64,000 nt of DNA from Tolypothrix campylonemoides VB511288 (GTDB taxonomy: Bacteria; Cyanobacteriota; Cyanobacteriia; Cyanobacteriales; Nostocaceae), in contig JXCB02000002.1 of NCBI GenBank assembly GCA_000828075.3, forward strand, positions 893,256-957,255. Direction: 5' to 3'. Below the pieces are notes generated by a model. The model was given only the letters and a program-made list of their open reading frames with translations. It was not told where the DNA came from and ran no database searches. The position numbers were made by a program, and so were the translations under genes. Numbering within the stretch: position 1 is the first letter of the stretch; each line of letters begins with the position of its first letter. Below are positions 44,992-54,008 of the stretch, one piece after another.

Positions 44992-46266
44992 ATGCAAAAT
45001 TACGTTTTTGTTATTGATACAAACAAACAACCACTTAATCCAATTTCTCCGGCACGCGCAAGAGAATTGTTGACGAAGAAAAAAGCTGCTGTCTTCAAGA
45101 TTTACCCGTTCACGCTTATTTTGAAGCACGCAGTTGACAATCCTAACCCCAATCCATTAACTATCAAACTGGATCCTGGTAGCAAATTCACTGGGATTGC
45201 CATTTTAAATGATGACAAAGTTATCTGGGCAGCAGAGCTGGAGCATAGGGGACGGCAAATAAAAGGTTCCTTGGAATCTAGGCACTCACTACGTCGCTCA
45301 AGGCGTACACGTAAAACTCGGTATAGAAAGCCGCGTTTTGAGAACCGTAAACGTCCAGAGGGCTGGCTACCTCCATCGTTGATGCATCGTGTTTTCAGTG
45401 TTGAAACTTGGGTAAAACGGCTTTGCCGTTATGCACCTATTGCTCAAATATCTATGGAATTGGTCAAATTCGACACTCAAAAAATGCAGAATCCAGAGGT
45501 TGATGGTGTTGAGTATCAACAGGGCGAACTTGCTGGTTATGAAGTGCGAGAATATCTTCTAGAAAAATGGAGGCGTAAATGCGCCTACTGTGATAAAGAA
45601 GGTGTACCACTTCAGATTGAGCACATTCACCCAAAATCCATTGGCGGGAGCAACCGAGTAAGTAATCTGACTCTGAGTTGCGAACGGTGCAACATCAAGA
45701 AGGGAACTAAGTCTGTTGACGAGTTTCTCAAAAAAGCTCCTACAAGACTGGCTGATATTAAGCGGCAAGCAAAGCAACCCTTAAAAGATGCGGCAGCAGT
45801 CAACGCAACCCGTTGGTCATTATTTCGTACTTTGAAAAATATCTTACCCATAACCACGGGAACGGGTGGACAAACAAAGCACAACCTAATAAAGTTTGAC
45901 TTACCCAAGTATCATTGGGTTGACGCAGCTTGTGTTGGAAATGTTGAAAAATTGAAACTACTAACTCAACAACCATTACGCATTAAGTGTACTGGATGGG
46001 GGACTCGTCAAATGTGCGGTACTGACCGTTACGGCTTTCCAATTCGTCATAAAGAACGCAAACAAGTTCATTTTGGCTTCAAAACTGGGGATATTGTTAA
46101 GGCTGTTGTCAGTACAGGCAAAAAGATAGGCGAATATGTTGGTCGCGTTTTGTGTCGTAAAACTGGCAGCTTTGATATTGTTACCAAATCTGGAAGAGTG
46201 GCAGGAATTAATTATAAATTCTGTACGCCAATTCACAAAAAGGACGGCTACTCATATGCGTTCTAA
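44992..46266 (+). CDS. iscB: IscB RNA-guided nuclease
   Basis: A 424-residue IscB, the ancestor-type relative of Cas9. N-terminal PLMP domain (NYVFVIDTNKQPLNPISPA); RuvC-I Asp61 (IKLDPGSKFTGIAIL); arginine-rich bridge helix HSLRRSRRTRKTRYRKPRF (98-116); RuvC-II Glu156 (ISMELVKFD); HNH with IEHIHPKS (His211, His213), Cys pairs 197/200 and 230/233; RuvC-III His308 and Asp311 (YHWVDAACVG). All catalytic residues are present, so the gene looks functional. No TnpA transposase is adjacent; the element may be moved in trans or be domesticated. A hairpin follows at 46275. Confidence 0.95.
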   Translation: MQNYVFVIDTNKQPLNPISPARARELLTKKKAAVFKIYPFTLILKHAVDNPNPNPLTIKLDPGSKFTGIAILNDDKVIWAAELEHRGRQIKGSLESRHSLRRSRRTRKTRYRKPRFENRKRPEGWLPPSLMHRVFSVETWVKRLCRYAPIAQISMELVKFDTQKMQNPEVDGVEYQQGELAGYEVREYLLEKWRRKCAYCDKEGVPLQIEHIHPKSIGGSNRVSNLTLSCERCNIKKGTKSVDEFLKKAPTRLADIKRQAKQPLKDAAAVNATRWSLFRTLKNILPITTGTGGQTKHNLIKFDLPKYHWVDAACVGNVEKLKLLTQQPLRIKCTGWGTRQMCGTDRYGFPIRHKERKQVHFGFKTGDIVKAVVSTGKKIGEYVGRVLCRKTGSFDIVTKSGRVAGINYKFCTPIHKKDGYSYAF

Positions 46267-46610
46267 GATATTTGGAAGGGGAATTTATTCCCCTTCGGGC
46301 TTCCTCCCCATACCTGAAATCAGAGGCTTCCGCCCTTCGATTTCCGGTGATAACCCTGATAGGTTGCTGGCAAAACTTTCGTCTAAAGGTATTTGGAACC
46401 GCAGATGCATGCAGAGAATTTATTTGTGTACATATTATTTATCTGTGGTTTGATATTCCAAATTTTGATTGCAATACACACTAAAAACTACGTAAGTGTA
46501 GCTTCTCCCCAGGAGATACAAAATCAAGTATGAAGTTAGACTTTCAACGCAGGTCTAATGATTTGATTTATCTTTTTTTTTGAACTTTGAATTTTGAATT
46601 TTGAATTGAT
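46267..46610. other. Non-coding stretch
   Basis: 344 bases between iscB and the ClC gene. Holds the hairpin above and, just before ATG 46611, TTTTGAAT-type tandem octamers (about 46579-46605). Nothing else recognised. Confidence 0.5.
46275..46296. terminator. Hairpin after iscB, likely element right end
   Basis: GAAGGGGAAT and ATTCCCCTTC form a perfect 10-bp stem, 8 bases past the iscB stop. IS200/IS605-class elements have such subterminal hairpins; it may also terminate transcription. Confidence 0.6.
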
Positions 46611-49268
46611 ATGTCACCTCTTTTTCTTTCTCAGAGCTTTCGCGCTTTGTGGCAACCTAGAAGAGGTTTAGCGATCGCAGAAGCGTCAGTTATCGGGGTC
46701 GTCGCTGCCTTATCTGCTGTGTTTTTCAAATTTGGAACGGGATGGTTAGGAACATGGCGAGTTCATACTTCCTACCTGTTTCCAGCATGGCTTGTTCTAC
46801 CACTCATTGGTCTTTGTTTTGGATTTGTGGCTGGCTTACTTGTAGAAAGGTTGGCACCAGAAGCATCTGGTGGTGGAATTCCACAAGTCAAAGCTTCTCT
46901 TGCTAATGTGCCGATTACTTTATCATGGCGCGTCGCTGTTGTCAAGTTACTCAGTGCGATCATCGCCCTAGGTTCGGGTTTAACTCTGGGACGGCAAGGT
47001 CCTACTGTCCATGTTGGGGCAGCTTTAGCAGCAGGGATGAGTCGTTGGGTTCCTACTTCTCCAGATCATCGACGGCAGATGATTGCAGCCGGTGCAGGTG
47101 CGGGATTGTCAGCAGCTTTCAATGCTCCAATTGCAGGTATGATCTTTGTTGTTGAGGAATTACTCCAGGATTTATCAGGATTAACTTTAGGAACTGCCAT
47201 TATTGCTTCATTCATTGGTGGCGTTGTATCGCGGCTGTTGGGCGGTGGTAGTTTGCTACTGAACCTGGAATTAACGAGATCCTCTAGCAGCTTCTCTGTA
47301 CTAGAAATTCCCTTTTACCTGATTTTAGGTGTCCTAGCGGGATTACTAGCTGGATTATTTAATCGTGGGCTGATTGCCAGTCAAAGGATTTACCGTAACT
47401 TACACATCAGCTTACCGTTGCGAGTTGCGTTAGCCGGGTTTATATCAGGTGTCGTGATTGCCTTGTTACCTGTTTCTTTCCGCGATAATAGCGGGTTGCG
47501 GGAGTTTGTGATTACTGGTGAAGCTCATGCTTCGGTAGCAGCGATCGCCTTTGTTGCTCAGTTTATCCTGACTTTGGTCGCATTTGGCTCTGGAGCGCCA
47601 GGAGGATTATTTGCTCCCAGCCTGATTTTGGGTTCTTGTTTAGGATACATTATTGGTGTATTCCAGCTTTATACCTTGGCAGAGGGAGACCCCACAACCT
47701 ATGCACTGGCAGGAATGGGGGCATTTTTCTCAGCTGTCTCCAAAGTGCCATTTACGGCAATTGTGATTGTGTTTGAGATGACCACAGATTTCAATCTGGT
47801 GTTACCTTTGATGATTGGTTCTGTGACATCCTACTTAGTTGCTGAAAAAATACTGCCTGGGTCACTGTATGACAAACTTTTACAGTTAAGTGGCATTATC
47901 ATCCAAAAACAAGCTCCTATTGAAGGAGTATTGACATTAACAGCAAAAGATGTAATGCAAAGACGATTGGAAACTCTGGAAGCAGAAATGTCTTTGGATG
48001 AAGTCGTAGAGGCTTTCTCCCGTTCGCATCATCGGGGTTTTCCGATAGTAGAAGATGGCAGGCTAGTAGGAATTGTGACACAAAGCGATTTGCTCAAAAT
48101 ACGCGACCGCAATCTCCCAAAAGACGCCAGCTTGAAGGAAATCATGACTAGCAATCCTTTAACGGTGACTCCTATCCATAACCTCAGCGATGTGTTGTAT
48201 TTGTTAGACCGCTATCAAATCAGCCGTTTGCCAGTTGTGGAGGGGCGCAGACTGATTGGCATCATCACCCGTGCAGATATTATCCGGGCGGAAGCAGACC
48301 ATATCAACTGTGAAAATAGGCAACAAGGACCACGACCAGAACCTTCTTATGTTGTTTATCAAACACGTGCTCCGAGTATTGGTAGGGGAAGATTACTCGT
48401 ACCTATAGCTAATCCTGAAACAGCAGCAACACTACTAGAAATGGCAGCTGCGATTGCTCGCGATCGCCATTATGAAATAGAGTGCATACAAGTGATGCCA
48501 ATCTCTCGCCACAGTTCCCCAACAGAAACCCCAGTCAGGACAACAAAAAGTCGTCGCTTACTCAGACTTGCAGAGGCTTTGGGCAAAAAGTGGAAAATTC
48601 CTGTGCATACACAAATTCGCGTCACTCATGATGTGGCGCAGGCAATTCTCGAAACAATTAAAGAAAGCCACATCGACCTGATTTTAATGGGGTGGAAGGG
48701 TAACACTTCCACCCCAGGTCGTATTTTTGGCAATGTTGTAGACACTATAATTCGCCAAGCGACTTGCGATGTCATGTTGGTTAAGTTAGGACCAATTGAT
48801 GGGTTAACAGATTTCACAGAGACATCATCCGATATATCCGTTGCCAAATCCGCCGTCACTCCCCAGTTCAACCGCTGGCTTGTTCCGATGGCTGGTGGTC
48901 CCAACGCCTGGGCGGCGCTTAAATTGTTACCTGGTTTAGTCACATTGGGAAATGATCCAAAAGTTCGCTTAACCAGGGTTTTCAAGCCATCAGAAATCGA
49001 GCCAGATATGACAGTTTTAGAAGAAGCCATTCGTCAACTCATTCGCCGCCGTAAGTTGGGAAGCACCGTTTTCGCCAGCCCAGTTAAATCTGAGTCAGTT
49101 TCTGAAGGCGTAATTAACTTGGTGAAAAAAGAACACTACGATGTAGTCGTTTTGGGTGCTTCGCGTGAGGGAATGCTGCAACAGGCAATTACAGGCAATA
49201 TTCCCGAAGCTATTGCCTCGGGTGTAGATAGTACAGTGATTTTGGTCAGGGGGGCGATTGGTAGTTAA
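46611..49268 (+). CDS. ClC-family anion transporter with CBS and USP domains
   Basis: A 885-residue protein. ClC membrane core about 15-430 (GGGIPQVK, GRQGPTVHVG, GGLFAPSL); two CBS domains about 445-560 (GFPIVEDGRLVGIVTQSD and SRLPVVEGRRLIGIITRAD); then two universal-stress-protein-like domains (RGRLLVPIANPE, and later DVVVLGASREGMLQQ). The gating Glu of GREGP is Gln129, and the Ser of GSGIP is Gly; the internal Glu pair (VVEEL, 182-183) is kept. A channel-like or uncoupled anion pathway is possible. CBS and USP suggest nucleotide control. Confidence 0.9.
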   Translation: MSPLFLSQSFRALWQPRRGLAIAEASVIGVVAALSAVFFKFGTGWLGTWRVHTSYLFPAWLVLPLIGLCFGFVAGLLVERLAPEASGGGIPQVKASLANVPITLSWRVAVVKLLSAIIALGSGLTLGRQGPTVHVGAALAAGMSRWVPTSPDHRRQMIAAGAGAGLSAAFNAPIAGMIFVVEELLQDLSGLTLGTAIIASFIGGVVSRLLGGGSLLLNLELTRSSSSFSVLEIPFYLILGVLAGLLAGLFNRGLIASQRIYRNLHISLPLRVALAGFISGVVIALLPVSFRDNSGLREFVITGEAHASVAAIAFVAQFILTLVAFGSGAPGGLFAPSLILGSCLGYIIGVFQLYTLAEGDPTTYALAGMGAFFSAVSKVPFTAIVIVFEMTTDFNLVLPLMIGSVTSYLVAEKILPGSLYDKLLQLSGIIIQKQAPIEGVLTLTAKDVMQRRLETLEAEMSLDEVVEAFSRSHHRGFPIVEDGRLVGIVTQSDLLKIRDRNLPKDASLKEIMTSNPLTVTPIHNLSDVLYLLDRYQISRLPVVEGRRLIGIITRADIIRAEADHINCENRQQGPRPEPSYVVYQTRAPSIGRGRLLVPIANPETAATLLEMAAAIARDRHYEIECIQVMPISRHSSPTETPVRTTKSRRLLRLAEALGKKWKIPVHTQIRVTHDVAQAILETIKESHIDLILMGWKGNTSTPGRIFGNVVDTIIRQATCDVMLVKLGPIDGLTDFTETSSDISVAKSAVTPQFNRWLVPMAGGPNAWAALKLLPGLVTLGNDPKVRLTRVFKPSEIEPDMTVLEEAIRQLIRRRKLGSTVFASPVKSESVSEGVINLVKKEHYDVVVLGASREGMLQQAITGNIPEAIASGVDSTVILVRGAIGS

Positions 49269-49280
49269 TTCTTGACATAC

Positions 49281-49313
49281 TCCCACGGCTCCACTTCGCT
49301 CTTAGCCGTGGGG
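49281..49313. terminator. Hairpin CCCACGGCT...AGCCGTGGG after ClC gene
   Basis: TCCCACGGCT and AGCCGTGGGGA around a 13-base loop, 12 bases past the stop, between convergent genes. It could be a terminator. Its sequence also resembles right ends of IS605/TnpB-type elements in cyanobacteria. Confidence 0.55.
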
Positions 49314-49324
49314 AATAAGTTACG

Positions 49325-49624
49325 TTAATAGTTAGAGCGGCTGCCTGAGGTGCCTACAACATCACGGTTATCATAAGCTACGGATTCATTAGCTTTGCGG
49401 CTCTTGCGACCAAACAGACCAAACAGACCGAGCAAGCCCAACAAACCCCAATCGCCATCCTGATAATTTCCGTCAGTTGCAGAGCGGTCTGTATTGGTAG
49501 TTGTAACAGTGCCATCGGGAGTGGTAGTTGTTTGTGCAGAAGCAGGCAGAACAGCAGGCAAGGTTGCTAAACTGAGAGCTAGAGCGCTAACACCTAAAAT
49601 TTTAGAGACATCAAAGCGTTTCAC
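49325..49624 (-). CDS. Secreted WGxxGxxG-motif protein
   Basis: A 99-residue precursor. N-terminal signal (MKRFDVSKILGVSALALSLA, cleavage near PASAQ), a Thr-rich linker, then WGLLGLLGLFGLFGRKSRKA, the WGxxGxxG motif with a basic tail, a sorting-like C-terminal module of cyanobacterial secreted proteins. The start is GTG 49624, with TTGAGG about 10 bases upstream; an upstream TTG is rejected. Function unknown; probably cell-envelope located. Confidence 0.75.
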   Translation of the reverse strand: MKRFDVSKILGVSALALSLATLPAVLPASAQTTTTPDGTVTTTNTDRSATDGNYQDGDWGLLGLLGLFGLFGRKSRKANESVAYDNRDVVGTSGSRSNY

Positions 49625-50110
49625 GTTCAAATTCCTCAACTTAATAATTGCAAGTATTTAATGACATCGTATTAAGTTCCAGTTAAGCCAGAATCAATCC
49701 TTGGCTGGAAACCTATATCTGCTTGAAGTTGCATCTGTATCAGCAAAAAATATCTCGTAAGGAATTTTTACAGGGAGCATCCCAAATGTGCAAAAACCTT
49801 GATATCCCTATCCCCTCTCCCATACATGGGAGAGGGGATAGGGGTGAGGGTACCTTTTTTACAGGATTTAGGCGCGGTTTGAATCCCCGTCCATAATCCG
49901 TCACTACCCTAATCCCTAATCTAATCCCTAATCCCCGATTGCTAGTTCAAAACTTTTTGAATACTTATAGTATAATTGGTATGAAAAGAATAATGTACAA
50001 ATTAATAGTAATTAAAAATATTTTTTCATTTTCTTTTAAGGCTGAGGATTTGTTGATTCAGATGATGTAGTTAATATCACTTCTTAGTTTTTAGGAAGAA
50101 TAGCATCACC
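49625..50110. other. Non-coding stretch with hairpin and STRR
   Basis: 486 bases. A large stem TATCCCCTCTCCCAT/ATGGGAGAGGGGATA lies at about 49808-49841; a second copy of TTTGAATCCCCGTCCATAAT is at about 49880; CTAATCCC tandem units follow to 49940. The COP23 promoter is presumably in the AT-rich end. Confidence 0.55.
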
Positions 50111-50647
50111 ATGAAAGCCAAATTATTTGCAAATATGCTAATTGTCAATGCGTTCACGAAGTGGGCGCTCTGCGCCATCGCCCTAGCCAGCATTGCTAGT
50201 ATGAGTGACTCCAGTTATGCTCAAAACAATACATACTTTTGTGGTACAAATAAGGACGGTGTACCAACGACATACGCCCGAACGGCAACAGGAAAGAAAA
50301 TTCCAGTGATTAGCTGGCAAAAAAATTGGAACAGTAAATTTTCCGCGAAAGAACGCTGTGAGGTCGTCTCTGCCAGATTTCAAAATGCTTCTGTTGACGG
50401 TGTGCTGAATTACCTGACAACAGGAAATATAAATGGTCAAAAGGTTTTGTGCGCTGCAAGTCGATACGGCGGCACTTGCAGCCTTTTGCTACTCACACTG
50501 CGAGCAGATGACGATGCTGGTCAAGTGATTGAAAATCTCAGGCAAATGGGCTACACCGCCAGTGGTCCGATTGTTCAATCTGATGATGGGTCTCCCCAAG
50601 TTTACATTGACATGAATCAGTTACTACGAGAAGAACCCGCTGACTAA
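50111..50647 (+). CDS. COP23-domain secreted protein
   Basis: A 178-residue protein with a signal sequence (hydrophobic core WALCAIALASIASM, likely cleavage near SSYAQ) followed by the COP23 domain, TYFCGTNKDGVPTTYARTAT to LLREEP. Two Cys pairs may form disulfides. COP23 was first described as a circadian oscillating protein in cyanobacteria; many paralogues exist with unknown function. It lies 155 bases before a large secreted protease on the same strand, a neighbourhood consistent with periplasmic roles. The signal peptide region includes a GGGCGCTCTGCGCC palindrome. Confidence 0.8.
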   Translation: MKAKLFANMLIVNAFTKWALCAIALASIASMSDSSYAQNNTYFCGTNKDGVPTTYARTATGKKIPVISWQKNWNSKFSAKERCEVVSARFQNASVDGVLNYLTTGNINGQKVLCAASRYGGTCSLLLLTLRADDDAGQVIENLRQMGYTASGPIVQSDDGSPQVYIDMNQLLREEPAD

Positions 50648-50802
50648 GTCAGGGTATTCTAGTTTCAATATAGGGAAATAGGAAAATAAAGACAATCGCC
50701 TTGTGTTCTCAAAATTTAAAATGAAAAATTATATTTTGAATTTTGAATTTTGAATTTCCCCCAAGGCTCACCCCTATTTTCCCAATCACTAAATTGACAC
50801 TT

Positions 50803-53800
50803 ATGGGACATGGGCAAATGAATTGTCGGTTACTGAGTTTGGTCGTCTGGATATCTACGTTGTGGATGTTACCAGTACAAGGTCTTTATCTCAGTATTTC
50901 TGCCCCCAAACTTTTTGCAAGGCAGCAAATCTCCCAGTTGTCCCAAGACCAACTGCAGAAGCTAGCCCAGACCATTACAGTTAAAATTATCTCTGGAGAA
51001 AAGGGCGGTTCGGGGATATTGATTCAAAAAGACGGTTCGCTGTATACAGTTTTGACAAGTCAACACGTTCTAGAAGCAGGGAAACCTCATCTAATCAATA
51101 CACCTGATGGTCAAAATCATCCAGCCGAGTTGCTCAAAGAAGTTAATTATGATAACAAGGACTTGGTTTTATTGCAGTTTCGTGCTAGCGCTAACTATGC
51201 CGTAGCTTCTCTGGGAAGTTCATCAACCTTAAAAGAAGGTGATGAAGTTTTTGCTGCAGGATTTCCATTTGAAGAGGATTCATCTAGTTCAAGGCAGTTT
51301 GTTACGTATTCCGGACGTATTTCTCTGTTGCTAGAACGCTCCTTAAAAGGGGGGTACCGGATTGGATATACCAATGAAGTTGAAAAGGGCATGAGCGGTG
51401 GACCAGTGCTCAATAGTGACGGTAAAGTTATTGGTATCAATGGCATCCATGCTCAGCCTTTGTGGGGCGATCCGTACGTGTATGAAGATGGTTCCCAGCC
51501 TAATGATGCTTTGCGCGAGCGAATGCGGCGCTCAAGTTGGGGAGTTCCCATTGAGACATTATCTCAGTTAGATCCGCCAATTATTCCACCAGAAAACCCA
51601 CAAGCAAGGAACACAGTTACGAAATCAACAGCCACATCCACGCCGTTGGTGGCAACTTTAGTTAACAACATTGCTAAAGAAATTACAGTGTTAATTAGTT
51701 GGCAAAACAGTCATGGCTCGGGGGTGATTGTTGCCAAGGAAGGTAACACATACTATGTTCTCAGCGCTGGTCATGTCGTGCGAGGTAAAAACGACTTGAA
51801 AGTCGTAACTCCTGATGGTCAAGAGTATGGGGTTAACACTAGCACCGTCAAAACTTGGCAAGGAACAGACTTAGCGCTGTTGCAGTTTACGAGCAACCAA
51901 ACTTACCAAGTGGCTACCCTAGCTGACTATGACTTAGAAAATGAAGACAGAGTGGTTTTTGTATCTGGAATGCCTGCATCAAAAGATACAAAACCAACCC
52001 GTCAGTTTAGTGCGGGATTGCTCTACGGCGGCGGAATTGATCGCGCCAAGGATTCTCGTTCTTTTGCTTTTGGTTATGAACTGGTTTATACTAACTCTAC
52101 CGACAAAGGCATGAGTGGTAGCCCAGTGTTAGATAGCTTGGGTCGAGTTATTGGGATTCACACAGCAGCGGAAGGAGAACCAACGTTAATTAAACAGAAA
52201 ACTGGTGAAGAACGGGAAATCCAACTCGGTTACAGCTTGGGTGTGCCTATCCGTAGCTTTTTGGCATTGGTACAGCAGGAAAAATCGCAGATTAAGTTCA
52301 AAAAGCATACAACAGTACCACCGCGATTAAGTGATCCCCAACAAGATGCAATTATCACATCTGCTCTAAATGTAGCATCACCAGGAAACAGCCGTGATGA
52401 ATTTGACTGGCTTAGTTATGGTAATAAACTGTTGCGATCGCAGAAATATGAAAAAGCAGTAGATGCATTTGAGCAAGCAATTCAAATCAAGCCAAACTTG
52501 TCTCAAGCTTGGTATGCACGCGGACGGGCACAGCGTTTACAGCAAAAGTATAAAGAAGCACTTCAATCTTTCAACAAAGCAACGACATATAATCCAACAT
52601 ACGATCCAGCGTGGCGTGAGTTAGGCGATACGCTTTTCGCCTTGAATCGATACGAAGAAGCACGCCAAGCGCTAGAAAAGGTGATTTCACTCAAGCCAGA
52701 TGAGTTTATAGCTTATCGAGGACTATGCAATGTCTTGGGCGAATTAGGGAATTACCCAAAAGCAATTCAAGCTTGCGATCAAGCGATTAAAATCAATCCT
52801 CAGCCTTTGCAGTACATTCTCCGGGGTGATATCCGTATCAGTATGGGAGACACCAGCGAAGCAATTAAGGATTTTAACGAAGCTTTGCGCCTTCAGCCGG
52901 ATAATCCCTTTGCATACCGACAGCGGGGTATGGCAAAATCGAGTGAAGAAAATTATCAAGAAGCGCTTGAAGATTTAAACAAAGCGATCGCCCTTCAGCC
53001 TGACAATGCTTATGCTTACGTTGATCGGGGAATTGTCCAGGCGATGATGGGAAACCGCAAAGCATTTCTTCAAGATTTCGATAGAGCGCTGCGCCTTGAG
53101 CCAGACTCGGCTGCTATTTATAATAAACGCGGTACTGCTCGCTCTATTTTGCAAGATAACAAAGGAGCGATTGAGGATTACACCGCAGCAATTCGCTTTG
53201 CTCCCCAAGCAGCTTATCTTTACTATAAAAAGCTTGGCGATGTCCGAACTACAGAAAAAGACTACAAAACAGCAATTGAAAACTATAGCGAAGCGATACG
53301 CCTAGAACCTAATTATGCCCCGGCTTACGTTGGTCGGGGGATTGTCCAGGCTATGATGGGACAAACTTCATTTACAGAAGATTTTGACACTGCTTTGCGG
53401 CTGCAGCCTGATAACGCCTGGGTGTACAGTTACCGGGGATATGCTCGATTTCTCCTTAAAGATAAACAGGGAGGAAGTTCCGATTACGACAAAGCGATCA
53501 GTCTGTTTCCTCAAGTCGCATATTTATACTACACGCTTAGGGGTAATGCCCGACAAGAACAAAAAGACTATCAAGGAGCGATCGCAGATTACAACGAAGC
53601 AATTCGCCTCAAGCCAGATTTTGCTTTAGCTTACAACAATAGGGGTTTAGCACGTGTGCAACAGCAAGGTTATGGAGGAGCGATCGCCGCTGCTAATCAA
53701 TCTATTCGCCTCAACTCCAACATTCCTAACGTATTATATATCAACCCAGAGTCTCAACAGAATACACAGGATACGCAGAAAGATTATGAAAAAGCGATCG

Positions 53801-53991
53801 CTGATTTTACAGAAGCAATTCGTTTGAAACCACAGCTTGCCCTAGCTTATAACAACCGGGGTTTTGCACGTTTGCAAGAAAAAGATGACAAAGGGGCAAT
53901 GGAAGATTTCAAGAGTGCGATCGCCCGCAAACCGGTTCTTGCCGAAGCTTACAACAACGGGGGTTTTGCACGCCTTTTACAAAAAAATTAG
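50803..53991 (+). CDS. Secreted double trypsin-like protease with TPR repeats
   Basis: About 1062 residues. N-terminal signal or anchor, then two S1-like protease domains, both with intact triads: His88 (TSQHVL), Asp120 (NKDLVLL), Ser198 (GMSGGPV); and His324 (SAGHVV), Asp356 (GTDLALL), Ser438 (GMSGSPV). The C-terminal 500 residues are about thirteen TPR repeats (LSQAWYARGRAQRLQQKYKE, LKPDFALAYNNRGLAR). The TPR domain would recruit partners. ATG 50803 is preferred because an upstream TTG lies in a TTTTGAAT repeat. A protease for envelope quality control or signalling is the inference. Confidence 0.85.
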   Translation: MGHGQMNCRLLSLVVWISTLWMLPVQGLYLSISAPKLFARQQISQLSQDQLQKLAQTITVKIISGEKGGSGILIQKDGSLYTVLTSQHVLEAGKPHLINTPDGQNHPAELLKEVNYDNKDLVLLQFRASANYAVASLGSSSTLKEGDEVFAAGFPFEEDSSSSRQFVTYSGRISLLLERSLKGGYRIGYTNEVEKGMSGGPVLNSDGKVIGINGIHAQPLWGDPYVYEDGSQPNDALRERMRRSSWGVPIETLSQLDPPIIPPENPQARNTVTKSTATSTPLVATLVNNIAKEITVLISWQNSHGSGVIVAKEGNTYYVLSAGHVVRGKNDLKVVTPDGQEYGVNTSTVKTWQGTDLALLQFTSNQTYQVATLADYDLENEDRVVFVSGMPASKDTKPTRQFSAGLLYGGGIDRAKDSRSFAFGYELVYTNSTDKGMSGSPVLDSLGRVIGIHTAAEGEPTLIKQKTGEEREIQLGYSLGVPIRSFLALVQQEKSQIKFKKHTTVPPRLSDPQQDAIITSALNVASPGNSRDEFDWLSYGNKLLRSQKYEKAVDAFEQAIQIKPNLSQAWYARGRAQRLQQKYKEALQSFNKATTYNPTYDPAWRELGDTLFALNRYEEARQALEKVISLKPDEFIAYRGLCNVLGELGNYPKAIQACDQAIKINPQPLQYILRGDIRISMGDTSEAIKDFNEALRLQPDNPFAYRQRGMAKSSEENYQEALEDLNKAIALQPDNAYAYVDRGIVQAMMGNRKAFLQDFDRALRLEPDSAAIYNKRGTARSILQDNKGAIEDYTAAIRFAPQAAYLYYKKLGDVRTTEKDYKTAIENYSEAIRLEPNYAPAYVGRGIVQAMMGQTSFTEDFDTALRLQPDNAWVYSYRGYARFLLKDKQGGSSDYDKAISLFPQVAYLYYTLRGNARQEQKDYQGAIADYNEAIRLKPDFALAYNNRGLARVQQQGYGGAIAAANQSIRLNSNIPNVLYINPESQQNTQDTQKDYEKAIADFTEAIRLKPQLALAYNNRGFARLQEKDDKGAMEDFKSAIARKPVLAEAYNNGGFARLLQKN

Positions 53992-54008
53992 ACTCGAGCA
54001 ATTAAGCC

